From assembly GCF_001457795.1 (NCBI RefSeq), contig NZ_LN898207.1, forward strand, positions 42,512-106,511: DNA of 64,000 nucleotides. The letters run 5' to 3'. Shown here one piece after another: positions 43,537 to 51,482 of this stretch. Source of the DNA: Olsenella massiliensis. GTDB lineage: Bacteria > Actinomycetota > Coriobacteriia > Coriobacteriales > Atopobiaceae. A program made the translations under genes and the position numbers. The notes under the pieces were generated by a model. The model saw nothing but the letters and a program-made list of their open reading frames with translations. It searched no databases and had not been told where the DNA came from. Each line of letters starts with the position of its first letter. Within the stretch, counting starts at the first letter, position 1.

Positions 43537-43611
43537 GATATTTCCCCCTATGTGGCAGGATGCGGGCGACAAGCGCGCCTCGCACCCTGCCGTCGAGCGA
43601 CATGATGCCAT

Positions 43612-44388
43612 CTAGAAACGCAGGGACAGGCAGGAGAGTCCACCGTCTATCTTGCGATACTCGGAGGTATCCACGACCAGCGTCTTGTAGCCCAGGTCCT
43701 TGACCGCCTTGAGCACGGTCGGATATCCCTTCGCCACGATGACGGTGTCGTTGACCCAGATGCAGTTAGCGCCGTACGCCTCCTCTTCGGGGACTACTAT
43801 CTTGTGGTAGTCGGCAAAGTCGGGCTTGTCGATGAACTCGCCCGACACGAGCATGTTGTTGTTCTCGATATAGTTGACGCCCGTCTTAAGATGCAGGACC
43901 TTCTCGAGGGGAACCTCGCTGACCTCAAGGTGCCACCCGTTCAGGATCTTGGTAAACTGCCGTATGCCCTCTTCGTTCGTGCGCGCGGAACGACCCACGT
44001 AAAAGTGATCGCCAACCATCATGACGTCGCCGCCCTCAAGCGTGCCGGGCGCCTCGATGCGGGCAATGTGCTCGTCGTCAAAAAAGCGACGGATGATGGG
44101 CTCAATCTCGACCTTCTCGCCGTTGCGGGACGAGGCTCCGGGGTTGGTGATGACGGCACCGCAACGCGTGATGAGGGCCGGGTCTTCCACAAAGCAGCTG
44201 TCGGGGTACTCCTCGAGCGCGGGCAAAACGGTAACGTCAACGTCGCACCTGCTCAGCGCATCGATATAGTCGTTGTGCTCCTCAATCGCGCGGTCATAGT
44301 CCGGCTTGCCCAGCTCGGGGGCCGACGTGATGCCGTCAAGCAAGGAATGCGAAGGACGACGGACGATGACGTGGTTGAACTTCTTCAT
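43612..44388 (-). CDS. Dimethylargininase (N(G),N(G)-dimethylarginine dimethylaminohydrolase)
   Basis: 258-residue guanidino-group modifying enzyme that hydrolyses dimethylarginine to citrulline and dimethylamine. Signatures: VEDPALITRCGAVITNPGASSRNGE, a Glu/Asp region EEYPDSCFVEDP, TLEGGDVMMVGDHFYVGRSARTNEEGI, the catalytic His in VLHLKTGVNYIE, and the nucleophilic Cys about residue 254 in GGLSCLSLRF. The length and C-terminal Cys context fit DDAH better than the 400-residue arginine deiminase. No ornithine carbamoyltransferase or carbamate kinase is nearby. First gene of the cluster; an operator-like palindrome lies upstream. Confidence 0.85.
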   Translation of the reverse strand: MKKFNHVIVRRPSHSLLDGITSAPELGKPDYDRAIEEHNDYIDALSRCDVDVTVLPALEEYPDSCFVEDPALITRCGAVITNPGASSRNGEKVEIEPIIRRFFDDEHIARIEAPGTLEGGDVMMVGDHFYVGRSARTNEEGIRQFTKILNGWHLEVSEVPLEKVLHLKTGVNYIENNNMLVSGEFIDKPDFADYHKIVVPEEEAYGANCIWVNDTVIVAKGYPTVLKAVKDLGYKTLVVDTSEYRKIDGGLSCLSLRF

Positions 44389-44444
44389 GGTCGCTCCGTT
44401 TCATTATGGCCACCCTGATGGAGTAGCCTCGTTTATGATGCTGC

Positions 44445-44479
44445 AATTATATATTATAGATTGTGCACAATATATAATT
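44445..44479. promoter_or_regulatory. Palindromic operator/promoter of the ddaH cluster
   Basis: Perfect 9-bp arms AATTATATA (44445-44453) and TATATAATT (44471-44479), with a perfect inner palindrome TTGTGCACAA (44461-44470), 57 bases upstream of the dimethylargininase start. Likely bound by the GntR/FCD regulator of the cluster. Confidence 0.65.
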
Positions 44480-45070
44480 AGAAGCGAGCGGCCGATTTGG
44501 ATGCGCAAGCGGCCTTGGGAGCAGAGCGCAAGGTCCTTTTCCCGTCGCCAGAAATAAACGTATGAGGTCGGGAGCACGGGAGGGCGCGAAGGCGTGGGAG
44601 TCTTCGGTGAAAAGCAAGGTGACCATGAACAGCTGAGCGCGGATGCCCACGACAATCAGAAAGTTCCGTATGGCGTTGTTTGCGTTGAGTCCACCACCAC
44701 GAGCCCAGCAGATGATCGTCGCCCTGCGTCTCATCATCTCGGCGGGAAGCAACGCGACCGAGAAGCAGCAGCAAAAGCAGCATATATGCATGGCGATAGC
44801 AATAAGGGCGCATCTTCAGCCAGGCACGATCGTCTCAAAGAAATATAGCGCAGATTATCAACAATCAGAAAGAAGGCTTTTCGTCATTAATTTTGCATCC
44901 CCCCAGGATTCGAAAAATTAATGACCAAATCTCAGGCATTTTGTCATTAGCACCGCCAAGCGCCCCGGTATCAATAGCTTGACTTAACCCCCAGCCAAGT
45001 AGTGTCATGGTATTCCTGATAATATGCAAAACAGCCCAGAGATATAGCCTCTGAGCTGCTGAGTTAATGG
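44480..45070. other. Gene-free interval containing palindromic element A copy 3
   Basis: No open frame here has a credible start, ribosome binding site or similarity. The interval holds element A copy 3 (44851-44950) and sequence downstream of tRNA-Val. Base composition is lower in G+C than the surrounding genes. Confidence 0.6.
44851..44950 (+). repeat. Palindromic element A, copy 3
   Basis: Reads GATTATCAACAATCAG, then GTCATTAATTTTGCAT, CCCCCCAGGATTCG, AAAAATTAATGACC and TTTTGTCATTAGC, matching copies 1 and 2 in order. The arms GTCATTAATTTT / AAAATTAATGAC are perfect over 12 bp. The distance from the other two copies, 34 kb, shows this is a dispersed family. Confidence 0.88.
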
Positions 45071-45142
45071 TGGGCGTTATAAGATTTGAACTTATGACCT
45101 CTTCCGTGTCAGGGAAGCGCTCTCCCCCTGAGCTAAACGCCC
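45071..45142 (-). tRNA. tRNA-Val (GAC)
   Basis: Cloverleaf on the minus strand: acceptor GGGCGTT/AACGCCC, anticodon arm CTTCC-CTGACAC-GGAAG with anticodon GAC, and T-loop TTCAAAT. CCA is encoded (45068-45070). Confidence 0.96.
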
Positions 45143-45507
45143 GAACATGTTCCGCCGCACGTGGGGCCGTGCAGCGCGTTAGCTATATTAGACGAAGGCG
45201 ACAACAAGCGCAACAGAAACTTTGTCCACCTCACAAGAATGGCGAGACCTCGCGCGTCCGCACTCGATGCCGCCAGCTGCGCCCGACACGCCCCCGCGCC
45301 CACTCCTCCTGTGCTCGCCCCGCCGTTGGCCACGCAGCGCCCGCGTCATCGGCGACGTCGCGGCGCGTCTCTCATCATCACCTGCGTCCGCAGCTGCCGC
45401 GCGCTACACCCACATGTGACGGATGCAATGGCTCATCTGGGCATCCTTGAGCCTCAGGGTAAAAGGGCACGGCGCCAGCCGATAGGCCAACATGAACACC
45501 TTGAGCC
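45143..45507. other. Gene-free interval
   Basis: 365 bases between tRNA-Val and the RelB-like gene. Open frames on the plus strand are Arg/Ala-rich with no recognised domain. No toxin gene partner for the antitoxin is visible here. Confidence 0.5.
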
Positions 45508-45723
45508 TTAACCAATGACCGTTGTATCGCATCGCCGTCGCCTCACATCTCCAGTTGCCGGAACCCCCACCTCAAAGGGAAAGGTCCCGGCGCGGTTGAA
45601 CGCTGCGATAAACATCCGAATGGCGTTGGACGGGGTGGTACCGATCTGCTCGGTCGCCGCAAAGAACCTGTCCTTCTCCTCGGGCATGACCTTCGCGACG
45701 ATCGGAGTCATCTTGTCCTTCAT
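45508..45723 (-). CDS. RelB/DinJ-family antitoxin, apparently without toxin
   Basis: 71 residues: TPIVAKVMPEEKDRFFAATEQIGTTPSNAIRMFIAAFNRAGTFPFEV matches the ribbon-helix-helix DNA-binding domain of RelB/DinJ, followed by a short C-terminal tail. CGGAGAATCAT precedes ATG 45723. In complete systems a RelE/YafQ mRNA interferase gene follows within a few bases; none is found in the 365 bases downstream. The C-terminal toxin-binding part looks short and unrelated to the family (RRRRCDTTVIG). Confidence 0.72.
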   Translation of the reverse strand: MKDKMTPIVAKVMPEEKDRFFAATEQIGTTPSNAIRMFIAAFNRAGTFPFEVGVPATGDVRRRRCDTTVIG

Positions 45724-46114
45724 ATGATTCTCCGAGCTATGGGTGTGCTGCGTGGGTTCTACGTGGGTGCTGCGTTTTGCTGCTGCGTCTAAGTATAAAG
45801 TATGATTTGGTATGCCTTAGTATTCTTTTGTTATACCGCCACTTCAACATACGCCTTTCAGGATGCAAAGATCCTGAAAAGCTTGATGAGCTGGCAAACG
45901 GCAAAGAAGGCGACGTCAACGGCAGCGGGCATAGGGGCAACGTCGGGCGGGAAGGGGCGACAAAGGATGCCGAGGCATGTGGTTGACGCGACACGGCGCC
46001 GGGTTGGTGCGACATGACGCCGGGTTGGTGCGACATGACGCCGGGTTGGTGCGACACGACGCCGCGGCCGTGACATCGCTGCTCCCAGCCATGCAGTCCT
46101 CTCTCGGCGAGAGG
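45724..46114. repeat. Gene-free interval with a hairpin and a 21-bp tandem repeat
   Basis: AT-rich upstream region of the antitoxin gene (45776-45850), a perfect 9-bp hairpin TTTCAGGAT (45856-45864) / ATCCTGAAA (45871-45879), and three tandem copies of GCCGGGTTGGTGCGACATGA-C at 45998, 46019 and 46040 next to the mnmA stop. No gene supported. Confidence 0.8.
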
Positions 46115-47266
46115 TCAGCGAGAGACGATTCCCCCGCCTAGGCAGCGCAGACCGTCATAGACCACGACGCTCTGCCCGGGAGCGACGCGACGCTGCGTGC
46201 TCGAGAAGTGCACGATGGCAGCCGCGCCCGCGGCCACAGGCTCGCGCCCCAAGATAGGCTCCACCTCCGCCGGGACGAGCGTGCCCGTGTGACGACAGCG
46301 CACCGTCAGGGCGTCCCCCCGCGGCGGCTCCCCGGAAATCCAGCGCACGTCCTTCAGACGCAGCTCGTCGCACATGAGTCCCGGACTGTCAGGATCGTCC
46401 GTCACGTAGACCACGTTTCTCTCGACGTCAGTGTCCACCACGTAGCGGCGCGGGCCGCCACCCAGGTCAAGACCCCTGCGCTGTCCCACCGTAAAGAGAA
46501 AGGCCCCCTCGTGGCGGCCCAGCTCCCGCCCCGTCTCCCATTCCACGATCTTTCCGGGGCGCCGCTCGAGCGCGTCCAAAAGGAAGCTCCTGATGCCCAC
46601 CTCGCCCACGAAGCAGATGCCGTCGGAGTCGGGCTTGGTCTCCACCCCCAGGCCTCGCTCGGCGCACATGCGGCGCACCTGCGCCTTGTCGCGCACGTCA
46701 CCCACGGGAAAGAGCGTGTGCGCCAGGACCTCCTCGTCCACGCGCCAGAGGAAGTAGGTCTGGTCCTTGTGCTCGTCGCGGGCGCGCAGCAGGTGCGCGT
46801 GGCCGTCGCCACCTGCCCTCACGCGGGCATAGTGTCCCGTCGCCACCGCGTCGGCACCCGCGGCGAAGGCGCGCCGGGCAAAGCTGCCAAACTTGATGGT
46901 CTGGTTGCACATGACGTCAGGGTTGGGCGTATAGCCGCGCGCATAGGCGTCCACGAGGTAGTCCACGACGGTCGCCTTGTACTCCGCCTCGCAGTCCCAC
47001 ACCTCAAGCCCGATGCCCAACGTCACGCACACGCGCTCGGCGTCGGCAAGGTCGTCGCTCCAGCGGCACTTGAACCCCGGAAGGTCACGACTCCAGTTTC
47101 GCATGTAGACGGCGCGCACGTCATAGCCCCGCTCAACGAGCAGCGCCGCTGCCAGGGCAGAGTCCACGCCCCCGCTCATTCCCAGGTAGACCAGGGCACC
47201 AGGGAACGCCGAGGACGCCTCGTCCCCCATGGGGCGCCGGGGCGCCCGTCTTCGCTCGTCACGCAT
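46115..47266 (-). CDS. mnmA: tRNA-specific 2-thiouridylase
   Basis: 383 residues; adds sulfur to U34 of tRNA-Lys, -Glu and -Gln. PP-loop YLGMSGGVDSALAAALL, first catalytic Cys in NPDVMCNQTIKFG, persulfide Cys in SDGICFVGE, DQTYFLW and FTVGQRRGL are all present. ATG 47266 with GGGAGGTCGCCGT overlaps the end of the cysteine desulfurase gene by 8 bases, so sulfur donor and acceptor are co-translated. Confidence 0.95.
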   Translation of the reverse strand: MRDERRRAPRRPMGDEASSAFPGALVYLGMSGGVDSALAAALLVERGYDVRAVYMRNWSRDLPGFKCRWSDDLADAERVCVTLGIGLEVWDCEAEYKATVVDYLVDAYARGYTPNPDVMCNQTIKFGSFARRAFAAGADAVATGHYARVRAGGDGHAHLLRARDEHKDQTYFLWRVDEEVLAHTLFPVGDVRDKAQVRRMCAERGLGVETKPDSDGICFVGEVGIRSFLLDALERRPGKIVEWETGRELGRHEGAFLFTVGQRRGLDLGGGPRRYVVDTDVERNVVYVTDDPDSPGLMCDELRLKDVRWISGEPPRGDALTVRCRHTGTLVPAEVEPILGREPVAAGAAAIVHFSSTQRRVAPGQSVVVYDGLRCLGGGIVSR

Positions 47267-48530
47267 ACGGCGACCTCCCTCCCACGGCGACGCGCAGCTC
47301 CCGCGACGCCGCGCACATATCGTCCTCTGACAGGCGCAGGCGGCCCATCTCGTCGTGAACCGCCGCCACGAGCGCCTCGGCTGCGTAGGTGACCTCGTCC
47401 TCGGTGGTCGGCCGACCCAGGGTCAGCCGCAGGCTTCCCGCCGCGACTTCGTCGGGAACGCCGATGGCCGACAGTACGTGGCTCACGCGCATCTTGCTCG
47501 CCGCGCAGGCGGAACCCGTCCCCACGCTCACGCCGCGCCTCTCCAGCAGGATCACCAGCCTGCGAGCGTCAAGCAGCGGAAAGCACAGGTGTAAAAGGCC
47601 CGGCAGGCGGCGCGCGTCCTTGCGAGGGCCCGACACCCAGGCCCAGGGGCAGGCCGTCAGAATCTGTCGTTGCAAGCGGTTGCGCAAGTCGCGCAGGCGG
47701 CGCGACTCCTGGGCACGCAGCCCGTCGGCCAGCTCGAGCGCCGCCGCAAACGCCACCACGCCCGCGACGTTCTCGGTACCGGACCTCAGGCCGCCCTCCT
47801 GCCCGCCGCCCAGGATGAGGGGGCTGAGCGTCACGTCATCCGACGCCCAGAGAAGGCCCACCTGCTTGGGCCCGTATATTTTTGAGGCCGAGAGGGTCAT
47901 GAGGTCCGCACCCAGGGTACTCACGTTGACGGAGAGGTGCCCTGCGGCCTGGGAGGCGTCCACGTGCAGCCAGAGGGGGCGCCTCTCCCCCACCTCAAGG
48001 CGACGACGGCGCTCGGCCGCCACGACCTGCGAGAGCCGGCGTATGGGCTGTATGGCGCCGATCTCGCCGTTGGCAAGCTCCACGGAGACGAGTCCCACCT
48101 CGGCCGAGAGGGCGGCCTCGAGCGCGCGCGGGTCCAGACGACCATCCGAGCCCACGCCCATCACGCGATGCGGGCGCGCCGCCGCGCAGGAGAGCACGCT
48201 CTCGTGCTCGATGGCGTCAACCAGCACCATGGCGTCCGCCTGGGCGTCAACGGCGGCAAAGGCTAGGTTGTTCGCCTCCGTGGCGCCGGCCGTCAGCACC
48301 AGGTTGTCAGGACGGGCTCCGATGACGCGTGCCAGGCGCCTGCGCGCGTCCTCGACGGCGTCCTTCGCCTGCCGGGCACGCCGATAGGGGGCGGAGGGGT
48401 TCCAGAACCTCTCGCCCAGGTAGGGCAGCATGGCCTCGATGACGCGGGGGTCCATGGGCGTCGCAGCGGCATAGTCAAGGTAGACCTCGCGCGCGCCCGT
48501 CGCCGGGACGCCCTGGCATGACGTCGTCAT
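47259..48530 (-). CDS. Cysteine desulfurase (NifS/IscS family)
   Basis: 423-residue PLP enzyme that removes sulfur from cysteine as an enzyme-bound persulfide. VYLDYAAATPMDPRV at the N-terminus, TAGATEANNLA, HVDASQAAG, the PLP Lys in TLSASKIYGPKQVG, and the catalytic Cys in SVGTGSACAASK. ATG 48530 with GAGGAGGAAAC; the start overlaps the preceding stop as ATGA. Adjacency to mnmA suggests a dedicated donor for tRNA thiolation, as YrvO is in Bacillus. No scaffold IscU gene is nearby. Confidence 0.93.
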   Translation of the reverse strand: MTTSCQGVPATGAREVYLDYAAATPMDPRVIEAMLPYLGERFWNPSAPYRRARQAKDAVEDARRRLARVIGARPDNLVLTAGATEANNLAFAAVDAQADAMVLVDAIEHESVLSCAAARPHRVMGVGSDGRLDPRALEAALSAEVGLVSVELANGEIGAIQPIRRLSQVVAAERRRRLEVGERRPLWLHVDASQAAGHLSVNVSTLGADLMTLSASKIYGPKQVGLLWASDDVTLSPLILGGGQEGGLRSGTENVAGVVAFAAALELADGLRAQESRRLRDLRNRLQRQILTACPWAWVSGPRKDARRLPGLLHLCFPLLDARRLVILLERRGVSVGTGSACAASKMRVSHVLSAIGVPDEVAAGSLRLTLGRPTTEDEVTYAAEALVAAVHDEMGRLRLSEDDMCAASRELRVAVGGRSPYA

Positions 48531-49591
48531 GTTTCCTCCTCGCGCAGGGGTTCCGTCGCCCCTGGCACAGTCACTGCCGCCGTCCTCTCCGACGCGCCCG
48601 ACGCCGCTCCTGCCGTCGAGCCCACCGCCACGTCGGCCGGCATGGTGCAGGCCATCGCGGCCGATGTGTCCGTCGCGACCGTGCCGTTGACCCCCGGAAG
48701 GCCGGCCGTGGGCAGCTGCTGGCCCACCACCATGTTCTGGAAGCGGTTTGCCATCCACTCATCCGTGTAGTGCTCGTCGATGAACGTCTCGAAAGCGTTT
48801 TGCGGCGTCGCCCCCATCTGTCGCTGAGAGCGCATGTAGAACGCGGAGACGGTCAGGAACACGTCCAAGGCGAGATACGCGCTCAAGAGCGTCACGAACA
48901 GCACCTGTCGGCTCGTGGTGGGCTCGCCGATGCGAAAGAGCAGGTCAGGCATCGCCAGGCGCACCCACACCAGGCCCAGCAGCCCCCACAGCGCCATGGA
49001 GCTGCACGACACCCACTGCGTGATGTGGTCAGGAAGCCCCAGATACGTCCATGACTGAGCGTGGAAGATCCGGTCCATGGACCAGCCCGCCAGCTGCTCG
49101 ATGAGCCCGCCGGCCACGGCCATCACCACAAACTGCACGGGAGCGCTCGCATGAAGGCGCCGCAGGGCAAAGCCCAGATAGGTGAGGGCAACGGCGCCCA
49201 CGCCATAGAGGGGCGAGAAGGGGCCCCACACCAGGCCGACGCGGCTCTGCCTGACGCCCTCGCTCGCGAACATCCAGAGCTCCTCGAGCACGAGGCCCGC
49301 GACCGAGGCGATCACGAAGATATAGACGACCTGATACCAGCCAAAGTCCATGATGTCCAGGTAGCGCTCGCGAGTGCGGACCGCGTGATTCAGCACCTCG
49401 CGACGCTGCGCGCGGGAGAGATGCCCGCCGCGCAGCTCGGGCGAGAGCGTCGTCTGGGCCATCTTGCGGTGGTCTATGGCGTCATCGAGGTCTTTTCCAC
49501 GCCCCAGCCAGGTCCAGAACTGACGCAGGAGAAAGAGGGCACCGCGAACGGCGAGCAGCAGCACGAAGAGGGTGAGGATACTGGTGAGCAT
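48527..49591 (-). CDS. Putative ABC transporter permease of the CmpB/PF06541 type
   Basis: 354 residues. An N-terminal helix, a 70-residue cytoplasmic stretch, then five helices including VVYIFVIASVAGLVLEELWMF, VGLVWGPFSPLYGVGAVALTYL and AGGLIEQLAGWSMDRIF, which match the GPxxPIYGxGxxxL and GxxxE patterns of PF06541 as I know them. A Thr/Ala/Ser-rich C-terminal tail of about 70 residues is extra. It is translationally coupled to the cysteine desulfurase. No ABC ATPase is associated and the function is not known. Confidence 0.75.
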   Translation of the reverse strand: MLTSILTLFVLLLAVRGALFLLRQFWTWLGRGKDLDDAIDHRKMAQTTLSPELRGGHLSRAQRREVLNHAVRTRERYLDIMDFGWYQVVYIFVIASVAGLVLEELWMFASEGVRQSRVGLVWGPFSPLYGVGAVALTYLGFALRRLHASAPVQFVVMAVAGGLIEQLAGWSMDRIFHAQSWTYLGLPDHITQWVSCSSMALWGLLGLVWVRLAMPDLLFRIGEPTTSRQVLFVTLLSAYLALDVFLTVSAFYMRSQRQMGATPQNAFETFIDEHYTDEWMANRFQNMVVGQQLPTAGLPGVNGTVATDTSAAMACTMPADVAVGSTAGAASGASERTAAVTVPGATEPLREEET

Positions 49592-49859
49592 GCAACTCCC
49601 TATACGAGATCAGGCCGCAGGCGGCGTCGCCCGAGGCGGGCAGGAGCGGGCGAGACGTCCTCAGCGGGCGAGCCGGTCCCAGGCGGGCGGGACAGCTCCG
49701 GGCGCTGGCGAGACGTCCGACGGTTTTACGAGGCATCCCTATCCTATACGTAGCTCCTCTCGACCGCAGCTGAAAAGACCTAGCCCACGGCACTTTCGTA
49801 GTTTTCAAAAAAAGTGCTTGCATCGTACAGTCCGGTCACGTATATTATTCCTCGCGTTC

Positions 49860-49932
49860 GCGGGCTTAGCGCAGTTGGTAGCGCGCCACCTTGCCAAGGT
49901 GGAGGTCGCGGGTTCGAACCCCGTAGCCCGCT
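49860..49932 (+). tRNA. tRNA-Gly (GCC)
   Basis: Acceptor GCGGGCT/AGCCCGC, anticodon arm CCACC-TTGCCAA-GGTGG with anticodon GCC, T-loop TTCGAAC. CCA encoded at 49933-49935. AT-rich upstream region with TATATTAT at 49840-49847 as a likely -10. Confidence 0.97.
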
Positions 49933-49973
49933 CCATGTATTTTCTGGGCCGACGCGTTCGGCCTTTTTTGTAC

Positions 49974-50044
49974 GGCGAGATGGCCAAGTGGTAAGGCAGA
50001 GGCCTGCAAAGCCTTTATCCCCGGTTCGAATCCGGGTCTCGCCT
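49974..50044 (+). tRNA. tRNA-Cys (GCA)
   Basis: Acceptor GGCGAGA/TCTCGCC, anticodon arm GAGGC-CTGCAAA-GCCTT with anticodon GCA, T-arm CCCGG-TTCGAAT-CCGGG. CCA encoded at 50045-50047. Probably co-transcribed with tRNA-Gly. Confidence 0.97.
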
Positions 50045-50058
50045 CCAAGAACGTGAGA

Positions 50059-50090
50059 GGGCAGCCCTTCGGGACTGCCCTTTTCTTTCT
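50059..50090 (+). terminator. Terminator of the tRNA-Gly/tRNA-Cys transcript
   Basis: Stem GGGCAGCCC / GGGACTGCCC around TTC (50059-50080), one mismatched position, followed by TTTTCTTTCT. It lies 15 bases after tRNA-Cys. Confidence 0.88.
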
Positions 50091-50200
50091 CTCCCCCTTC
50101 CTCCACCCTTCTGTGCGCCCTTCCTCCACCCTTCTGTGCGCCCTCTCCCACCCTTCTTTGTCCCTTCTCCCCTTCTTCTGTGGTCTTCTCTACAGGGTTT
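50091..50200. repeat. Polypyrimidine tract with 23-bp tandem repeats
   Basis: About 110 bases almost entirely C and T on the plus strand, including two perfect 23-bp copies (CCCTTCCTCCACCCTTCTGT-GCG at 50095-50117 and 50118-50140) and a degenerate third. No coding evidence. Confidence 0.85.
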
Positions 50201-50281
50201 TCCTGGTTCGCGTGGCGCGTTCCCCTCCGGCGTGGTGGCACGGACGGATTCCTTTACGTTTGCAAGCCTTGAGCCCGCACG

Positions 50282-50547
50282 CCAATACGTTTGAGAGACC
50301 CGGACCCACACACCAATACGTTTGAGAGCGTCAGCTAGACGAAGCTATAGGTTTGAGAAATCGGCGCGACGTTTGCCCAGGTAATAATCTCTGCAAATCC
50401 TCAAACTTATAATCCTGTGGATGGGACACCCTCAAACGTATTGCGCTGTGCCGGGGGCACTCTCAAACGTATTGCGCTGTGCCGGGGGCACGCTCAAACG
50501 TATAGGAATCCCGGGCACGACGCGGGCGCGGGTCTCAAACGTATAAC
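50282..50547. repeat. Inverted array of eight ATACGTTTGAGAG motifs with about 31-bp period
   Basis: Forward copies begin at 50282, 50313 and 50345 (AATACGTTTGAGAG and a variant). Reverse copies (CTCAAACGTAT) begin at 50401, 50431, 50462, 50493 and 50534. Spacing is 30-32 bp except across the centre and before the last copy. Two reverse units also share the following GCGCTGTGCCGGGGGCA. Forward and reverse halves face each other about a point near 50380. Confidence 0.9.
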
Positions 50548-50638
50548 AATGCGAGACGAGATCACCTTCATAGGCCAAACCCCCTACCTCTCAGCTACAC
50601 CCTCTCGCGGCTTGCCTCCAAGCGACGCGGCTTGCCGC

Positions 50639-51370
50639 CTAGCGACGCAGCTTGACGATGCGTACCAGGGTGCCTTTGCCCCAGGGCTTGCGACCGATGG
50701 TCACGGAGTCCGCGAGAAGACGCATGAGCCTGATGCCCCGGCCGCGCTCGGACGTCTCGTCCACGCAGGGGACGGCCTCCCCCGCCCGCAGCTCAAAGCC
50801 GCAGCCGCAGTCCGTGACGTCAATGACGACGCGGTCCTCGTAGCACGCGAGCACCACGAGGGCGCACTCGCCGGCGGCGTGGTCGATGGCGTTGCCGATG
50901 GCCTCGCCCACCGTCAGCATGAGGTCAAACAGGCGGTCCGAATCCATGCCGACCCGGGACAGATGGCGCTCCACGCTGGCGCGCGTGCCGGCAAGGTCCG
51001 AAGGGTCGATGCGCACGACGCAGCGCCAGAGCGGAACGGCGGACGCCGGCAGCTCCTGCACCTGTCGAGAGCCGCCCGCGCCCGAGACGGGCGCGAAGTC
51101 AACGAGCCTTGACAGCCTCAGGGTGCGCATGACGCACTCGTTGGCCTCGGTGATGGAGAGAAGCCCCCCCACGGAGCGCATGCGACGAATCTCGCCCAGG
51201 ACGAAGCCCAGGCCCGTGGAGTCGATGGCGGTGGCGGCGGCCATGTTGAGAATGATGCGCCGGCAACCGTCATCGATGAGGCCCTCCACGAGCCGTCGCG
51301 TGCGAGGGACGGTCGTGACGTCCAAATCACCGCCCACATGCACCACCGCGATGTTGGGATGTGTGTCCAT
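50639..51370 (-). CDS. STAS domain fused to HATPase (anti-anti-sigma joined to anti-sigma kinase)
   Basis: 243 residues. The N-terminal half (about 1-95) is a STAS domain like RsbV/SpoIIAA: VGGDLDVTTVPRTRRLVEGLIDDG, and TAIDSTGLGFVLGEI with the phosphorylatable Ser about residue 51. The C-terminal half (about 115-243) is a GHKL ATPase like RsbW/SpoIIAB: N-box LMLTVGEAIGNAIDHA, G1 DVTDCGCGF, and G2 ERGRGIRLMRLLAD. ATG 51370 has GGGGAACAAG upstream; the longer frame lacks similarity. The two functions are usually separate proteins that switch partners. The gene follows an RsbU-type phosphatase gene on the same strand by 112 bases. No sigma factor is encoded in the window. Confidence 0.88.
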   Translation of the reverse strand: MDTHPNIAVVHVGGDLDVTTVPRTRRLVEGLIDDGCRRIILNMAAATAIDSTGLGFVLGEIRRMRSVGGLLSITEANECVMRTLRLSRLVDFAPVSGAGGSRQVQELPASAVPLWRCVVRIDPSDLAGTRASVERHLSRVGMDSDRLFDLMLTVGEAIGNAIDHAAGECALVVLACYEDRVVIDVTDCGCGFELRAGEAVPCVDETSERGRGIRLMRLLADSVTIGRKPWGKGTLVRIVKLRR

Positions 51371-51482
51371 GGACTGCTTGTTCCCCAAAGCCCCGGGAGC
51401 TAGACGGGGCGACGCTGAGCGCCGTGCGACGTGACGCGAAGGGGGCGCCGTGCGACGTGACGCGCCCGACGCCCCGTCGGCA

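Noticed and set aside
44594..44921. Small open frames between the ddaH cluster and tRNA-Val
   Set aside because: No ribosome binding site, no recognised domain, and they overlap palindromic element A or lie in non-coding-like composition.
50282..50547. CRISPR-like regular spacing of repeats
   Set aside because: The repeats are only about 13 bp, change orientation in the middle, and two of the intervening sequences are identical to each other rather than unique. No cas gene is present.
49860..50640. Integrated element at the tRNA-Gly/tRNA-Cys site
   Set aside because: tRNA genes are usual integration targets and repeats follow, but no integrase, no duplicated tRNA 3' end and no foreign gene were found.
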